Shown piece after piece: positions 11,158-23,339 of a stretch of 64,000 bases of DNA. The stretch spans positions 221,539,774 through 221,603,773 of the forward strand of contig BTPG01000001.1 in NCBI GenBank assembly GCA_036245525.1. Direction: 5' to 3'. Both the position numbers and the translations under genes were made by a program. The notes under the pieces are model-generated. The model had not been told where the DNA came from, searched no databases, and was given only the letters and a program-made list of their open reading frames with translations. The DNA comes from Semisulcospira habei. Taxonomy: Eukaryota; Mollusca; Gastropoda; Semisulcospiridae. The first letter of the stretch is position 1. Each line of letters starts with the position of its first letter.

Positions 11158-11884
11158 CAAGACATTCAAGTGTGTCTGGGATACCTTGTTTCTGAAATGC
11201 TATAACATTAATAGTCTTCCACAAACGGGTTAAAAGTGTTTGTTTGTTTTTTTTAAACTGCGGGTTTGAGCCAAGGCAATGGACAGATCTTTCTCCCACA
11301 TATGGAACAGGAAGCATTGTTATAAATCAAACTTCTGATGGGATTGACGCTGTGAAGCACTGATAAACCAAAACCAAAAATGTCTCGTTATCCCGCAGAC
11401 TCCTTCTGCAAAAGCATAATCGTCCACCGCCTCCGTCATCCAAACTGGCACCTCCCCCCCCCCCCCCCTCCCCCACTTCCACCCCGCCCTTCACCTCCTC
11501 TCACAACCGCCACGACCACGAAAATATTTGTTTAAAAAGGTATCCCCTCAAGAATTCAGCCTTCACAAGACACGCCACAACACAATTATCAGTACCTTCA
11601 CCCCCCCCCCCCCAACCTCCCACCCCACTTTATAATTACAATCACCAAAGCCCCCCTCCCCTTTCTGAATTGATGAGTAACGAGCATGGAAGCCTTCTAG
11701 CTTTTTTCTTCATGCTATCCCAGGGGACCACGTCACCCATACCCGATAAATCAATTCTTACAAGCGCTTCTAAAAAAAGTCCCAGGATTAGTTGCAAGAT
11801 GAAACCTCTGTCATTCCCTACGTCAGAGAGGGAAAAAAAAAAAAAAAAAATGAGACGAAGTGAATGAACCCAGAATGTGGCTTA

Positions 11885-11939
11885 GTTTCTCACGAGCCCC
11901 TGCAGCCGCACAGGCTCATGAGAATCTTTGCCTCTTGCT
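11885..11939. mobile_element. Type-A hairpin core, 5' arm shortened
   Basis: GTTTCTCACGAGCCCCTGCA pairs with GCTCATGAGAATCTTTGCCT; the outer part of the first arm is lost. Confidence 0.6.
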
Positions 11940-12058
11940 AACGGATGGATGGTCTGGGTGACATTAAAAAATAAAAATTCAGCTTGCTGCATACTCTTAC
12001 TTCACTTCACACTGCGTAAGCGATCGAAACCCCTCTATACATCTCGAGGCACACACAC

Positions 12059-12222
<164 letters not shown>

Positions 12223-12444
12223 TCTGCAGCCTGCAGGAGCTCACGAGACTATGTCTATTGCAGCCTTGGCTGAGTCCATACCGTTCTGTGTTCCAGATTG
12301 GGGGCAGGTCTCCCGGCGAAGTCTGGAGAAAGAACTGCCCCCGACCGACCGAATTTCCGTTTGACTTTCAGAAACAGTGTACCACAGCACAAGTGTAAAG
12401 CTAGAGACGACCCCGGACGCGTGTTGACCGGTTTAGCCTCGGAT

Positions 12445-12590
12445 CCCTACAGCAGGAGATGGCTTGACCATGATAATTCAAGGGTAGTGCCAGATTAGCT
12501 TGGCGCATTCAAGCAATTTCCTGCGACTAGTACACAGTCGTTAGGAAACACCTCCAAAATTTGATAAATGGGACCTTGGGGCTAACACTG
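12445..12590. mobile_element. Type-B element, one arm deleted
   Basis: CCTACAGCAGGAGATGGCTT and CAAGGGTAGTGCCAGATTAG, then CACCTCCAAAATTTG and CTTGGGGCTAA. Confidence 0.65.
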
Positions 12591-12656
12591 ATGAAAAGGT
12601 GAATGGAAGGGTCCTAAAGCTTCATGAAAGTCTCTCAGATTGAAGGCTGAGGAACT

Positions 12657-12717
12657 TCGGCTGCCCCCCCCCCCCCCCCCAACCAAAAAAAAAAAAGGGG
12701 GGGGGGGGGCAGCCGAA
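12657..12717. repeat. Poly-C/poly-G hairpin
   Basis: TTCGGCTGCCCCC... run pairs with ...GGGGGCAGCCGAA, separated by an A run. The homopolymers probably expanded after a foldback formed. Confidence 0.65.
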
Positions 12718-13100
12718 GGCAGTTGTTTTAATCCCCTTTTCGTGATCGTTGGCCACAATCGTGAAACAGACTCAGGCGATTACGAGATGAGGATTAGGAG
12801 GGCCAGAGGCATCAGAAGAAGGCACGGCTTAGCTAAAATGGAAGAGAATTTTACGACTTTGGGTCATTACCCCTTTAAAAAGCCAAACAGCGCCTGAGTG
12901 CGTGCATAAGTGTGTGCGTGCGTACGTGCATGCGTGTATGTAACAAAAAGAGGAGGGGGATGGGAAGGGAGAGAGACAGGGAGAAAAAAAAGCTAGAGTA
13001 AGGCAGCTAAAATGGAAATGAATTTAACGACTGCTACGACTCTGATTAATAATCCCTCCAAAAAAAAAAAATGTAGCAGAGATGGAAGAGAATTCAGGAC

Positions 13101-13307
13101 TTAACCCTTTTAGCCCCTACACCAGGAGATGGTTTGACCATGATAATTCAAGGGTAGTGCCAGATTAATTTGGCTCCTGAAGGTGCCAAGCGAATCTGTC
13201 ACTACCCTTGAATTATCATGGTCAAGCCATCTAATGCAACTGGTACATAGTCGTTAGGCAACACCTCCAAAATTTGAGAAATGGGACCTTGGGGCTAAAA
13301 GGGCTAA
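13101..13307. mobile_element. Type-B element, full length
   Basis: TTAACCCTTTTAGCCCCTAC to CTTGGGGCTAAAAGGGCTAA, 207 bp, with arms CCATGATAATTCAAGGGTAG and CTACCCTTGAATTATCATGG. Confidence 0.85.
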
Positions 13308-13362
13308 TGATCCCTCAGAAAACTAAACTCAAAAAAATACAGTCATCGTCAAAGTGGCTCAT

Positions 13363-13575
13363 TTAACTCATTCTACCCCAACACCGAAATCCCAATTTTT
13401 GCCGTTGTCATCTGAAGACTGCATTGCAGTGCAAGACACAGATTGACCATGATAGTTCAAGGGTGATGCCAGAATAGCTTGGCGCCCATAGGCGCCAAGC
13501 TATTCTGGCATCACCCTTGAACTATCATGGTCGATCCATATCTTGCTGTGGTGTGTCTGGGGTAGAAGGAGTTAA
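13363..13575. mobile_element. Type-B element, full length, GATGCC subtype
   Basis: TTAACTCATTCTACCCCAAC to GGGGTAGAAGGAGTTAA, 213 bp, with perfect arms CAAGGGTGATGCCAGAATAG and inverted partner. Only 56 bp from the previous element. Confidence 0.85.
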
Positions 13576-13629
13576 GTAATGCCGGCCATAAACTGCAGGA
13601 CCGCCTTGCAGCACACGCAAATCTAAATT

Positions 13630-13740
13630 TCCAGGGGTCAGTTACATGAGTGCTTAGTCCTGCGCCAGCCACTAAGAAAGGTGCTCCGCTATAGCGGAGC
13701 AGCCTACTTTAGTGGATGACGCAGGACTAGGCTCGTTCCT
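13630..13740. mobile_element. Type-H hairpin element
   Basis: TCCAGGGGTCAGTTACATGA, core AAGGTGCTCCGCTATAGCGG, and TGACGCAGGACTAGGCTCG. Right end diverged. Confidence 0.7.
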
Positions 13741-13818
13741 CCGGATCCTAAAAACAACCCAACTGAAAGTGCTTATCCTAGCACAGTTAATGGCAGATGC
13801 AGAACTGATCATGAAAAT

Positions 13819-13890
13819 GTGTCGGTCTGTGATTTTGGGCCTTACAGCTCCCATCCGTAAGGTCCAAAATCAGAGACCAGCGCGCACATG
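13819..13890. mobile_element. Type-D hairpin
   Basis: TCGGTCTGTGATTTTGGGCC and GGTCCAAAATCAGAGACCAG. Confidence 0.7.
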
Positions 13891-14137
13891 CGTGGATATC
13901 CTCTGTACGTCAATGGACAAGAGTCAACACGCTGGAGTTTGTAAAACAGACCCATTTCAACAAATTTTACGATTTAGGCAATGCGTCGGTAACCCCCTGA
14001 CCGTTACTCTGACGATACCGATGGGCGGGAAAGACGCCTGGTTACCCGTCTCAGTTTTCCGCCGAGGGGTATAGCCAATAGCAGTCGAAGGTTAAAAGCT
14101 TATTCACGTTTCAAACTGAACATATCGGCTTTGGTGG

Positions 14138-14351
14138 TTAACCCTTTTATCCCCAAAGTCCCATTTCTCAAATTTTGGAGGTGTTGCCTAACGACTATGT
14201 ACCAGTTGCAGGAGATGGCTTGACCATGATAATTCAAGGGTAGTGCCAGATTAGCTTGGCGCCTTCAGGCGCCAAGCTAATCTGGCACTACCCTTGAATT
14301 GTCATGGTCAAGCCATCTCCTGCTGTTGGGATCTGAGACTAAAAGGGTTAA
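14138..14351. mobile_element. Type-B element, full length
   Basis: TTAACCCTTTTATCCCCAAA to GACTAAAAGGGTTAA, 214 bp. The inner hairpin is nearly exact from GATGGCTTGACCATGATAAT to its inverse. Confidence 0.85.
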
Positions 14352-14753
14352 CAAGAATCTATGCGTATAATTCGTGCTGCTCTTATGTACATTATTCTTG
14401 AAGTGTTGAGGGTCAAAGGGCGTTTCATTCTACAACGTAAATAGTGCAGATACAGTGATAAAATTCGAACTACAACTCCAAGAAAAGAAAAAACTGTTGC
14501 ACAGTTCTGGGCTGCACCCATACAGAAATACATTTAAAAGGTTAAAAAAAAAAAAAAAAAAGAATTAAAAGACGTCAAATTTAAACGCTTACAGTTTCGA
14601 GTGACTCCAAAACGAACACTGATAAAACGTAGCTGCTCATCGGTCAGAATATCAACGAATGTCCTCCAACAAAACCTTACACCCAATATGCAAGTATAGT
14701 TTCAATTTTACCCGAGAAGCGTTCCGACTGGTTCTGTGCCGCCCCGCATGACT

Positions 14754-15461
14754 TACTTACTTACGCCTGTCACCCCTACCCGGGTATAGGCCGTCGACGA
14801 GAGACCTCCAGCAACTCCTGTCCTGTGCTTCTCCTTCGATTCTACTCCAGGTGGTTCCCAGTCTCTTGATGTCTGCTTGGAGGTCTCGACGCCAGGAGTT
14901 TCTCGGCCTACCTCTTTTCCTCTTTCCCTGGGGGTTCCATGACAATGCCTGCCTAGTGATACTGGAAGCTGGCTTTCTCAGGCTGTGACCGATCCATCCC
15001 CATCTTCTTCGCCCAATTTCATTCTCTGCTGTTATCTGCTCTGTTCTCTCCCAGAGTCTGACGTTGCTGATCTTCTCTGGCCAGTGGATTTTCAAAATTC
15101 TTCTAAGGCAACTGTTCATGAAGGTCTGTACTCTGTTGACTGTGGTTTTTGTCAATCTCCAAGTCTCTGCTCCATATAGGAGAACTGCTTTTACATTGGA
15201 GTTGAAAATCCGGACTTTGGTGTGTTGTGACAGCTCTCTGGAACTCCACACTTTTTTTAACTGGAGAAAGGCTGCTCTGGCTTTACCGATTCGTGCTCTG
15301 ACATCTGCATCAGTGCCGCCTTTTTTGTCTATGATGCTCCCGAGATAGGTGAAGGACTCCACCTCCTCCAACGGGGTGCCAGCAAGCAAGATTGGTTCTT
15401 CCCTGGTTGTGTTCAGCCTCATTGTCTTTGTTTTATGTTTGTGAATGGTGAGGCCCACTTG
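14754..15461 (-). mobile_element. RTE-like LINE, 5'-truncated copy 1
   Basis: A 708-bp fragment flanked by 12-bp direct repeats CCCCGCATGACT (14742-14753 and 15462-15473). It is open for 233 codons from GLTIHKHKTKTMRL through SFTYLGSIIDKKGG, AVLLYGAETWRL and GRPRNSWRRDL to a stop. The 3' end is a GTAA microsatellite (ACTTACTTACTT on the + strand), a tail type seen in RTE elements. Only the RT thumb and C-terminal region remain. The intact frame suggests a recent insertion. Confidence 0.85.
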
Positions 15462-15828
15462 CCCCGCATGACTATCAACGTTTAAGCTCCGAGGTAAACA
15501 GTGGGAAATCAGTCAGCCGTGCAGAGTTGGTAAACAAACTAAGGCACAGTAACAACACGGTGTCACAAAGGCTTGGGGTATTAAGATTAAATTGATCGTG
15601 ATGACCGGCAAACGGTATCAAGTTCAGTAAGTCCGTTTTGTTCTGGGTGGTAACTATGTGCTCGAAAGGGCCCATACTCGCTCCAAGCTATCTCTCAAAA
15701 GTCTGCTTTTGATACCCTACTGTTTCAACCTTTGCCTGGTTTACCACGAATCTCTCAATTATATCATTGTACGTCATTTAGTCTGCTATAAACCCCTTGA
15801 CTGCCGGGGCAAGGAGAACTCTGCCCAG

Positions 15829-15893
15829 CTGCAAGAGACATAAACCCTCGTGAGCCCCCGCATTGGCGGGGGCTCATGAGGATTTTGTCTCTT
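15829..15893. mobile_element. Type-A hairpin element core
   Basis: CTGCAAGAGACATAAACCCT and GGCTCATGAGGATTTTGTCT around CCCCCGCATTGGCGGGGG. Confidence 0.8.
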
Positions 15894-15990
15894 AATAATA
15901 ATAATGCTAATGATGATTTCTCTTGCGCCTAACCTCCGGTAGAGCTCTAGGCGCCTTACAAATTTAAAAAATACAATTACAAAAAGTCTA
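15894..15990. repeat. SINE/LINE-type 3' tail fragment
   Basis: TAATAATAATAATGCTAATG is followed by GAGCTCTAGGCGCCTTACAA, the sort of ATT-microsatellite plus GGCGCTTTACAA end found on SINE tails. Adjoins a type-A hairpin. Confidence 0.4.
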
Positions 15991-16633
15991 CACAGTATTA
16001 CACACACATTCCAGGCACCACAACAAGACTACAACAGAATCCTCAGCAGTCAATGTTAATCAGTGGGGTAATGGAGTTGGAAAAGGTGTTTTTAGCGCAG
16101 ATTTAAAAACGTTTGAGTTTCGAAACACTGTGGCGGACATGGAAGGTGAGTTCGTTCCTTGTTACTCCTACGTTGTTTGTGCCTATCTTTGGTTCTACTT
16201 ACATCTGTGTTCTTCACGGAAATGTCGGCCATGTGCAGTCGTTTCGGACGCTCAATTCGTAAACACCGACTACGAAGGGGTTAATCAAACTGGTGGCTCA
16301 ACTGAAACTACATCAACGCATGTATATCCTCCTAAGTGCAAATGAAGCACATTACAGAAAACAACAAATCGCTTGCGGACACAATCTTTATTATTGTCAT
16401 AATTATATATCCGTAGTTTGCTATCAGCAAAGTAAATTACATAGAGATAGGGTGGTCAGGACCTCAGAGAAAGTTCTGTTATATCCGACTTTGTCATAAG
16501 TGAAGTTTATAATGTATAAGTGAAATTTATAATGTTAAAGCCCCCAACCTCACCCCACCCCTTCTTTCTACAGCTCCCCCCTCTCATTGCGTACTGTGTC
16601 GGCGTGGGCGTGTCTATCAATTGACTATCACAG

Positions 16634-16714
16634 TTAACACAGTCGAGACGTGCTGCAATCGGATACGCTGCTTCATGCCGCGTATCCGGTTGCGGCACCC
16701 CTCGAATGAGTTAA
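16634..16714. mobile_element. Type-C hairpin element
   Basis: TTAACACAGTCGAGACGTGC to CACCCCTCGAATGAGTTAA with CGGATACG inner arms. More diverged outer arm. Confidence 0.75.
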
Positions 16715-16868
16715 ATAAACTCATATTTTCTAGAACAAATCCCAAATTGTTTACGACTGGACGCAGTTAATGCACTCTGACAACCGAATTATAAACAGAA
16801 GCAAACTCCTAACCTCTGCACGCTACCTTTGCGCGTGGTTGTTATAAATGCTGGTTACGCCGAGAACG

Positions 16869-18626
16869 GCTTATGAAACGCTAAGGACCCTCACCAAGAC
16901 TCAACAGCGAACAGCCACAGTCATCGAAGACAGCAGCGGCCAACTCCTTACGGAAAACACTGCTGTACTAAACAGATGGACTGAGTACTGCCGAGACTTG
17001 TATAACTACAAGGCTGAGCCAGACACCAGCATCCTCCAAAACAACCAGGCTGGGGCCAGGAAGGCTGAAGACCTGCCAGTGTTAGCTGAAGAGGTGGAAG
17101 CAGCCGTACGCGGCCTGAAGGGAGGAAAGTCTCCAGGTGTAGACAACATACCTGCTGAACTGTTGAAACATGGAGGAGAAGTAACAACGAAGGTCCTCAC
17201 TACACTCTGTCAAAAGATCTGGGAGCAAAAGAAATGGCCAGTAGAATGGACACAGTCTCTAGTGATCCCGCTCCCCAAGAAAGGAAACATGAAACAGTGC
17301 CAGAACTACAGAACTATCAGTCTGATAAGTCACCCTAGCAAAGTAATGCTTAGAATCATTCTCAACCGCCTCAAAACTTTCGCCGAGGAACTGCTGGCAG
17401 AAGAACAGGCTGGCTTCAGAGTTGGAAGAAGCACTGTAGAGCAGATTTTCAACTGCCGCGTCCTGATCGAGAAACATCTGCAGCATCAGCGCGAACTCTA
17501 CCACAACTTCATTGATTTCAGGAAAGCATTTGATCGCGTCTGGCACGACGGACTCTGGCAAGTCATGAGATCGTTCAATATAGAGGAGGGACTGACCGAT
17601 CCAAATGATAGAAGCGCTTTACAAGAACGCCTGCAGCGCGGTTCTACTTAACAATCAGTCAGGCGAGTTCTTCAGGACGACGATCGGTGTCCGTCAAGGA
17701 TGCCTGCTCTCTCCTGTCCTTTTCAACATATTCCTGGAGAAGATCATGCAGGAAACCCTCCACGACCACCATACTTCAATCTCTATTGGTGGCAGATCCC
17801 TGTGCAATCTTCGATTCGCAGACGATATTGACCTCATGGCAGGCAGCAATAGTGAGCTCCAAAACCTGACAGACAAACTTTCAAGTAGCGCAGGGTCTTA
17901 TGGCATGGAGATCAGTACGGATAAAAGCAAAGTGATGATCAACACCACAAGCGACAGCAGCAGCAACATTCACATGAACGGCCAGAAGCTAGAAGAGGTC
18001 AATAGCTTCAAGTACTTGGGAGCCACCCTGTCCAAAGACGGTAGTTGCGTAGCAGAGATCCGTATCAGGATAGGTACAGCAACATCCGCAATGGCCAGGC
18101 TGGACAGGATATGGCGAAGTAACTCCATCAGCTTCACCATCAAGTACAGGCTTTACAAGTCCCTCGTAGTGTCTATTCTACTCTACGGCTGTGAGACTTG
18201 GACACTGCTTGCAGACTCAGAAAAGAAAATCCAGGCCTTTGAGAACAAGTGCCTGAGGAAGTTGCTCCGCATCTCGTACCGCGAGCACAAAACCAACGAA
18301 TATGTACGGAGCATCGTCACTTCCCTGGTGGGCCCACATGAACCCCTTCTGGCAACCGTGAAACGGCGCAAGCTTGCTTGGTTTGGCCACGTGACCCGAC
18401 ACAACACCTTGTCCAAGACTATCCTCCAAGGCACTCTCGAAGGAAGTCGTCGGCGAGGTCGTCAGAGAAAGAGTTGGGTCGCAAACATAAAAGAATGGAC
18501 CGAACTCGAGATGCCAGACTTGCTTGCAACCGCCCAAAATAGAACTCAGTGGAGAGCACTGTCTGTTGCTGCTGCCTTTCAGTCCCCCCAACGCCCAGTT
18601 CGGGCAAGGGACTGATGATGATGATG
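16869..18626 (+). mobile_element. RTE-like LINE, 5'-truncated, nearly full RT, one frameshift
   Basis: A 1758-bp insertion with 12-bp direct repeats ACGCCGAGAACG (16857-16868 and 18627-18638) and a 3' GAT microsatellite. The first frame runs to 17651 with GGKSPGVDNIPAELLK, QNYRTISLISHPSKVMLRI, EEQAGFRVGRSTVEQIF and HNFIDFRKAFDRVW (motif A). A one-base shift near 17600 moves to the second frame, with GVRQGCLLSPVLFNIF (motif B), LRFADDIDLMAG (motif C), SFKYLGATLSKDG and RKLAWFGHVTRHNTL. The endonuclease is missing. A different lineage from the 14754 and 39806 copies. Confidence 0.88.
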
Positions 18627-18760
18627 ACGCCGAGAACGACCACCTCTGATCTCATCACATCTGACAGTTGCGAAATTATGGGGAGCTTGTCGGTAGGTGT
18701 CAAATACCACGTCACTTCCGCCAGCAGAGGAGAGCATGTTAACTGGAGCCGAAGTCTGCG

Positions 18761-18824
18761 TGCAAGTGGTATAGATTCTCATGAGCCCCTGCATCCGCAG
18801 GGTCTCATGAGAATCTATACCTCG
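18761..18824. mobile_element. Type-A hairpin element core
   Basis: GGTATAGATTCTCATGAGCC and CTCATGAGAATCTATACC form an almost exact palindrome. Confidence 0.8.
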
Positions 18825-18831
18825 GGAAGGT

Positions 18832-19132
18832 TGGTTGGTTGGTTGTACATTGCTTAACGTCCCGACAGCAACACGACTTTCTCAGGACGTGCCTGCACTG
18901 GCTTGTGAAAAAAAAAACTAAACAGAATATTGAATGTATGTCGCCAGCCGGTCTAATACGCTAAATAAACAAGACCATTTGGCAACACACATCCAATATC
19001 AAGAGCTATAGGCAGCGCAGACAGTAAAGAGAGAGAGAGAGTTTACAAAAGGAAAATACAGGTGAATGGACCAAGGGTAGACAGAAACACATGCCCCAGA
19101 ATAGAGGGGAAAACCCACCCTGTGTACCTCTG
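18832..19132. mobile_element. SINE-like repeat J, older variant
   Basis: Begins GGTTGGTTGTACATTGCTTA and shares CTCAGGACGTGCCTGCACTG, GTATGTCGCCAGCCGGTCTA and ATGCCCCAGAATAGAGGGG with the 23340 and 30239 copies. It is longer on one side than the young 265-bp copies. No clear target duplication. Confidence 0.65.
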
Positions 19133-20087
19133 GAAGGGTTCCGAAAAGCACTGAAAATGTATGACAATCAGTCAATACACTGTTCACCTCATGCAACTGT
19201 TACTGTACGTAAAGCGACGGATAACACAGGGCTTACCGAGAAATGTATGATAAGAAATGACAGGTGAAAATGAAGCTCGAGGTAGGAGATCAGCCGATTA
19301 CACTTCATAACCCTGCAGAATGAGTTACTTTAGTCACACGAGTTATTATAGCGTTTCCGCAAACACCACTCGACATCCTCTCCATTATAGGATTGCGGCT
19401 GTGATGAGGGCAGGGGAGGAGGGGGGTGGGGGGCACAGAAACCTGCACCAGAATGTAAACCCCTTTCAGGATATAAGCATGAGAATAATACCATTTAACC
19501 TGGCATTACACGGAAGACCTTTGTTCTGGCATTTCACGAAAAGATTACAGAAGAGACCGAACGCGCTAACGGTAATGTCTGTCATAACGCATCACGTCAG
19601 CTTTCGCTGTGATCTGTGGTGCAGGAAACGTAACAGGCCTCAACAGTTAAAAAACACGTTACACTGCTACATTTAAACCATTTTGCATTTCATTTTACCT
19701 GGCGCTTTTAATTTCCAACCACAGGCATCCGCATGACCTTCACAATTTCGAAAAGTTAATCATTTTTATTGCGAGTGCTAACGGTTTTTCATATCTACGC
19801 GGCTCTGTGATTTTAGACCTTACGGCTTTCAGCCGTAAGGTGCACAAACACAGACCAGCACACAGATGATAACAAGACAAAGGACTCCCTCCCAGCATCA
19901 CATTTTTGGTGTATCTCCCACGCACGAAACCCATCAAAGAAAATTTACTATGACAGGCAATTTGGAAAACCGAAGATGATCACAACGTGAAACTTCAAAG
20001 CAAGCGCTCATTTTATACCAGCAAGCCGTGAGCCCAATGACTCGCCAGTGCCAGGAGCAAATTAAAGTATAACTCCAAGAGTCGAGC
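19133..20087. other. No gene seen apart from one type-D hairpin
   Basis: No splice-framed coding segment or known motif. A 118-codon frame at 19320 has no domain signature. Confidence 0.4.
19800..19863. mobile_element. Type-D hairpin
   Basis: CTCTGTGATTTTAGACCTTA and TAAGGTGCACAAACACAGAC around CGGCTTTCAGCCG. Confidence 0.7.
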
Positions 20088-20152
20088 CAGCAAGTCACAG
20101 ATCCTCATGAGCCCCTGCGGTTTCAGGGGCTCATGAGAATTTGTGTCTCTTG
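20088..20152. mobile_element. Type-A hairpin element core
   Basis: AGCAAGTCACAGATCCTCAT and TCATGAGAATTTGTGTCTCT around CCCCTGCGGTTTCAGGGG. Confidence 0.8.
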
Positions 20153-21187
20153 AAAGCTTGAGAGGTTTTTTTGAAGATGGTGTCAATGCAAAATTACTTC
20201 CGCTTTACTTGAAGAGTTTAAAACATTTAAAGCAGTCGGTGCATCTTTCATGTCAGTTGCACTGAGATTAACCTCCTTGTGCATGCGGCCCCCGGCAATG
20301 TAAACAGTGCAGGTGGCTTCATCTACATGGGGGTTCAACGCTCTTTTCGACTGTAGAATTAATACTGAAACTGCGACAACGTAAACATTATAGGTTCGAA
20401 ATTACCGTACTACCGAAAGCATCCAACACAGGGATTATTTTATAAACATATTTTTTACTTATTTTTTTATGATTGAAAACTTTCCGTCAGAGGTACCTCG
20501 CGCCCCCTCCCCCCCCCCCCCCCCCCTTCCAGTAAACCCGGGTCAAGGTCACGTGTGCACGCATTTACTTTCAACAGTTCTCAACAAGTTTTAGTTACGC
20601 AACTCCACAGCATACAAGTAGTTCACACGCACGAAGAAGTCCTGTACATTTTTTGTTCTCTCAGACACCTGCTCCAAGAGTTGCGAAAGTCACTATCGGG
20701 TATAAATGAGTAACTACACAGTTATTCAAGTGTCATGTGATTCGTTTATGATTGCCGGAATTGCATAGTTCACCTCAAATTATACACTTTAGCTCGTTCA
20801 TTCTGCAAAAGCAAATCTCTTGCTGGTAATATTACTGATACCAGGTACGGAAAATGTTTCTGCACTTAGATGTCCGGTCCATGACCCCTATCTCTCTCTC
20901 TCTCTTTTTGTGTGTCACACAAACACACACACGTGTGTGTGTGTGTTTGTGTGTGTGTGCGCGCGTGTGTGTGTGTAATAACTGCTTGTCTTGAGGCGTA
21001 TTACTGATCTAAATGCAAACTGTCAACAAATGATATCCCTCTCATTCATAAACCAAACGGCATTTTTTTCTTAAATAATCCGACCAAACAGCCGCCAAGC
21101 GTGTAAAAATAAAATGCAAAGAATATTCCCCCAACAGAAGGAAACACCTCTAGAAAAGACACTGAAACACAACTTAAATTGTACAAT
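20153..21187. other. No gene seen
   Basis: Contains a C tract (20505-20526), a short CT tract and a CA/TG dyad (20916-20977). Nothing coding recognised. Confidence 0.45.
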
Positions 21188-21392
21188 TTAACTCATTCAG
21201 CCCGACGGCCGTATTTCCCAAATTTTGGAAGCGTCATCTAACGACTATGCACCAGCTGCAAGAAATGGATCGATTCAAGGGTAGTGCCAGATGAGCTTGG
21301 CGCCTATCGGCGCCAAGCTTATCTGGCACTGCCCTTGAATTATCATGGTCGACCTATCTCTAGCTGCAGTGCGTCAGGGCTGAATGAGTTAA
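21188..21392. mobile_element. Type-B element, full length
   Basis: TTAACTCATTCAGCCCGACG to GGCTGAATGAGTTAA. ATTGTACAATT flanks both sides, so the insertion site context is AT-rich TTAA. Confidence 0.85.
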
Positions 21393-21504
21393 ATTGTACA
21401 ATTTCAGCTGTGTTGCAATTGTCCTACATAAGCGTGCGTCTTTCTTCAACGGGGATTTTCTTTTTTTCTGCAAATGGTGTAAGCTGAAATCTATAACAAG
21501 CTGA

Positions 21505-21568
21505 GGGTAGTGCCTGATTACCCTGGTGCCTGGAAAGGCGCCATGCTAATCTAGCACTACCCTTCACC
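21505..21568. mobile_element. Type-B hairpin core
   Basis: AGGGTAGTGCCTGATTACCC and ATGCTAATCTAGCACTACCC. Confidence 0.65.
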
Positions 21569-21802
21569 GTGACACTATGCACCGCGCTTCGCTTGATCCC
21601 TAACGGTGAACATCTGCAACAGTTAGCACTGGAGTGAAACAATTCTACATATTGAAAAGAAAAGGGGAGACTGCACAATTCTCTCCCCTGACAGTGCTAT
21701 TATCTACTTTACATTGTAACCAATTCTACATATTGATACCGCAAAAACGAAGTCATCAGTTTTCCATCGATCTCCCGCGGTTGGAGCTGGATGTGAAAGA
21801 CA

Positions 21803-21863
21803 TATGTGTGCTGGTCTCTAATTCTGGACCTAACGGCCATAAGGCTCAAAATCACAGACCAGA
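21803..21863. mobile_element. Type-D hairpin
   Basis: TGTGTGCTGGTCTCTAATTC and GCTCAAAATCACAGACCAG. Confidence 0.7.
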
Positions 21864-22184
21864 AAAAACATCTATATTGATATATGAGAAATGTCAACAT
21901 GGACTATTGTGTGTCGACCTGGAAGGCCCAGCATGTGACAGACACACAACACTTTGATTTATTCTCCTGCAACAAAAGCCTACACTCGTGTTACGTTATT
22001 GCGCAGTGCAATGTGTTGAAGAGTACTCTTCCTTATAGGTCTGATATGACACACAGAAAAATCCGACGAAATGACGATGACGCCAAAACCTGTGCTGCCG
22101 AAAGTAGAGTATTTCACCACAAAAAGGCAATAGACATTGAAAACAGCAAGTACACATTAAAAGCACAGGCAAACGCCCAACATC

Positions 22185-22254
22185 TGCAAGAGTCATATAT
22201 ACTCATGAGCCCCTGCAGAAAGTAGGTACAGGAGGTGGGGGTTCTGTCTCTTGC
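22185..22254. mobile_element. Type-A hairpin core, second arm replaced
   Basis: TGCAAGAGTCATATATACTC and CATGAGCCCCTGCAG are clear, while the other arm is reduced to GGGGGTTCTGTCTCTTGC. Confidence 0.55.
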
Positions 22255-22693
22255 TGGCTCTAGTTACCTCTATGTTTGGTTAGGTTATGCAGAATACGTC
22301 GTTACTTCACGGAGATTTGAACCGTGACTTCTTGAGGCTCCCCCACCCACCCCCCTACCCCCTATGCCACTCACCCCCCTACCCTAAATCCTGCTACTCT
22401 AAGGCATGCTCACATGCGAGAATTTATTTCAATCTGAAATGCACACTAGATCTTTACAGTGTTTGAGGTCTGTATCTAGAGCAAGGTATAACGACACGGT
22501 CACCTGGACGGTATTTTTCCGTCACTCGTGCCAAGCCACGGGTATTTGCTATCTCTATTTTTAGCCTCAGACCATCCATGATCACCACAACTAAGCCAAG
22601 GTTTTTCCCACCGAATTTGAATGTGAATACATAAGTCCTTATACTTACTACAGCTGATGGGGACCGAGTCGATAATAAATTATGTGCATGATC

Positions 22694-22774
22694 TTAACTC
22701 ATTCCAGACATGCTGCATCCGGACATGCGGCAAAAAGCCGCGTATCCGGATGCAGCACGTCTCGTATGTGTTAA
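22694..22774. mobile_element. Type-C hairpin element
   Basis: TTAACTCATTCCAGACATGC to GCACGTCTCGTATGTGTTAA. Inner arms GCATCCGGACATGCGGC and GCCGCGTATCCGGATGC. Confidence 0.8.
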
Positions 22775-23339
22775 ATCCAAAAACAAACATTCGATAATAA
22801 TCTGGGGATAACCATCTAGTGGAAATTAACTTAACTTCTTGATCTCGCTCTGATACAACAGATTCCTTACAAGTGCAATAAGATTTGGTAAGCACGCTGC
22901 AACCGCCGACCAATGAAATGAAAATTAGATGTAGGCGTAACCTGGTGACCACACAAACAACACTGGCATTATAAGTATGTGCATGGATGTAAATATCAAA
23001 ATCCAGTTGTTACATGGTAGTCGTAGTTGTGGTATGACACAATCACACCAGACACACGCACATAGGGTTTTTGTAACGAAACTTCACTCAGCTGCAACTC
23101 GTCACACGTGGCACAAGGTTGTAGACTACACTGGAGTAACAGTTCCAACGGTACTTTGTTCTCACGATGTAATCTCCGCACAATGCATCCACAACTGCAT
23201 CTACACTTTGGTACACTGTCTCTCTACAATGCATCAACACTTTCATACAATGTACGCACATATTTCCTAACACCGTCTTTTATACTATTACATATTTCCA
23301 GAACAATCCAGCAAATTAACACAACACAACCAATCAGAA
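22775..23339. other. No gene seen
   Basis: Three mutually overlapping short frames without domain signatures. Contains a diffuse CATCAACAC/ACAATGCATC repetition near 23180-23260. Confidence 0.4.
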
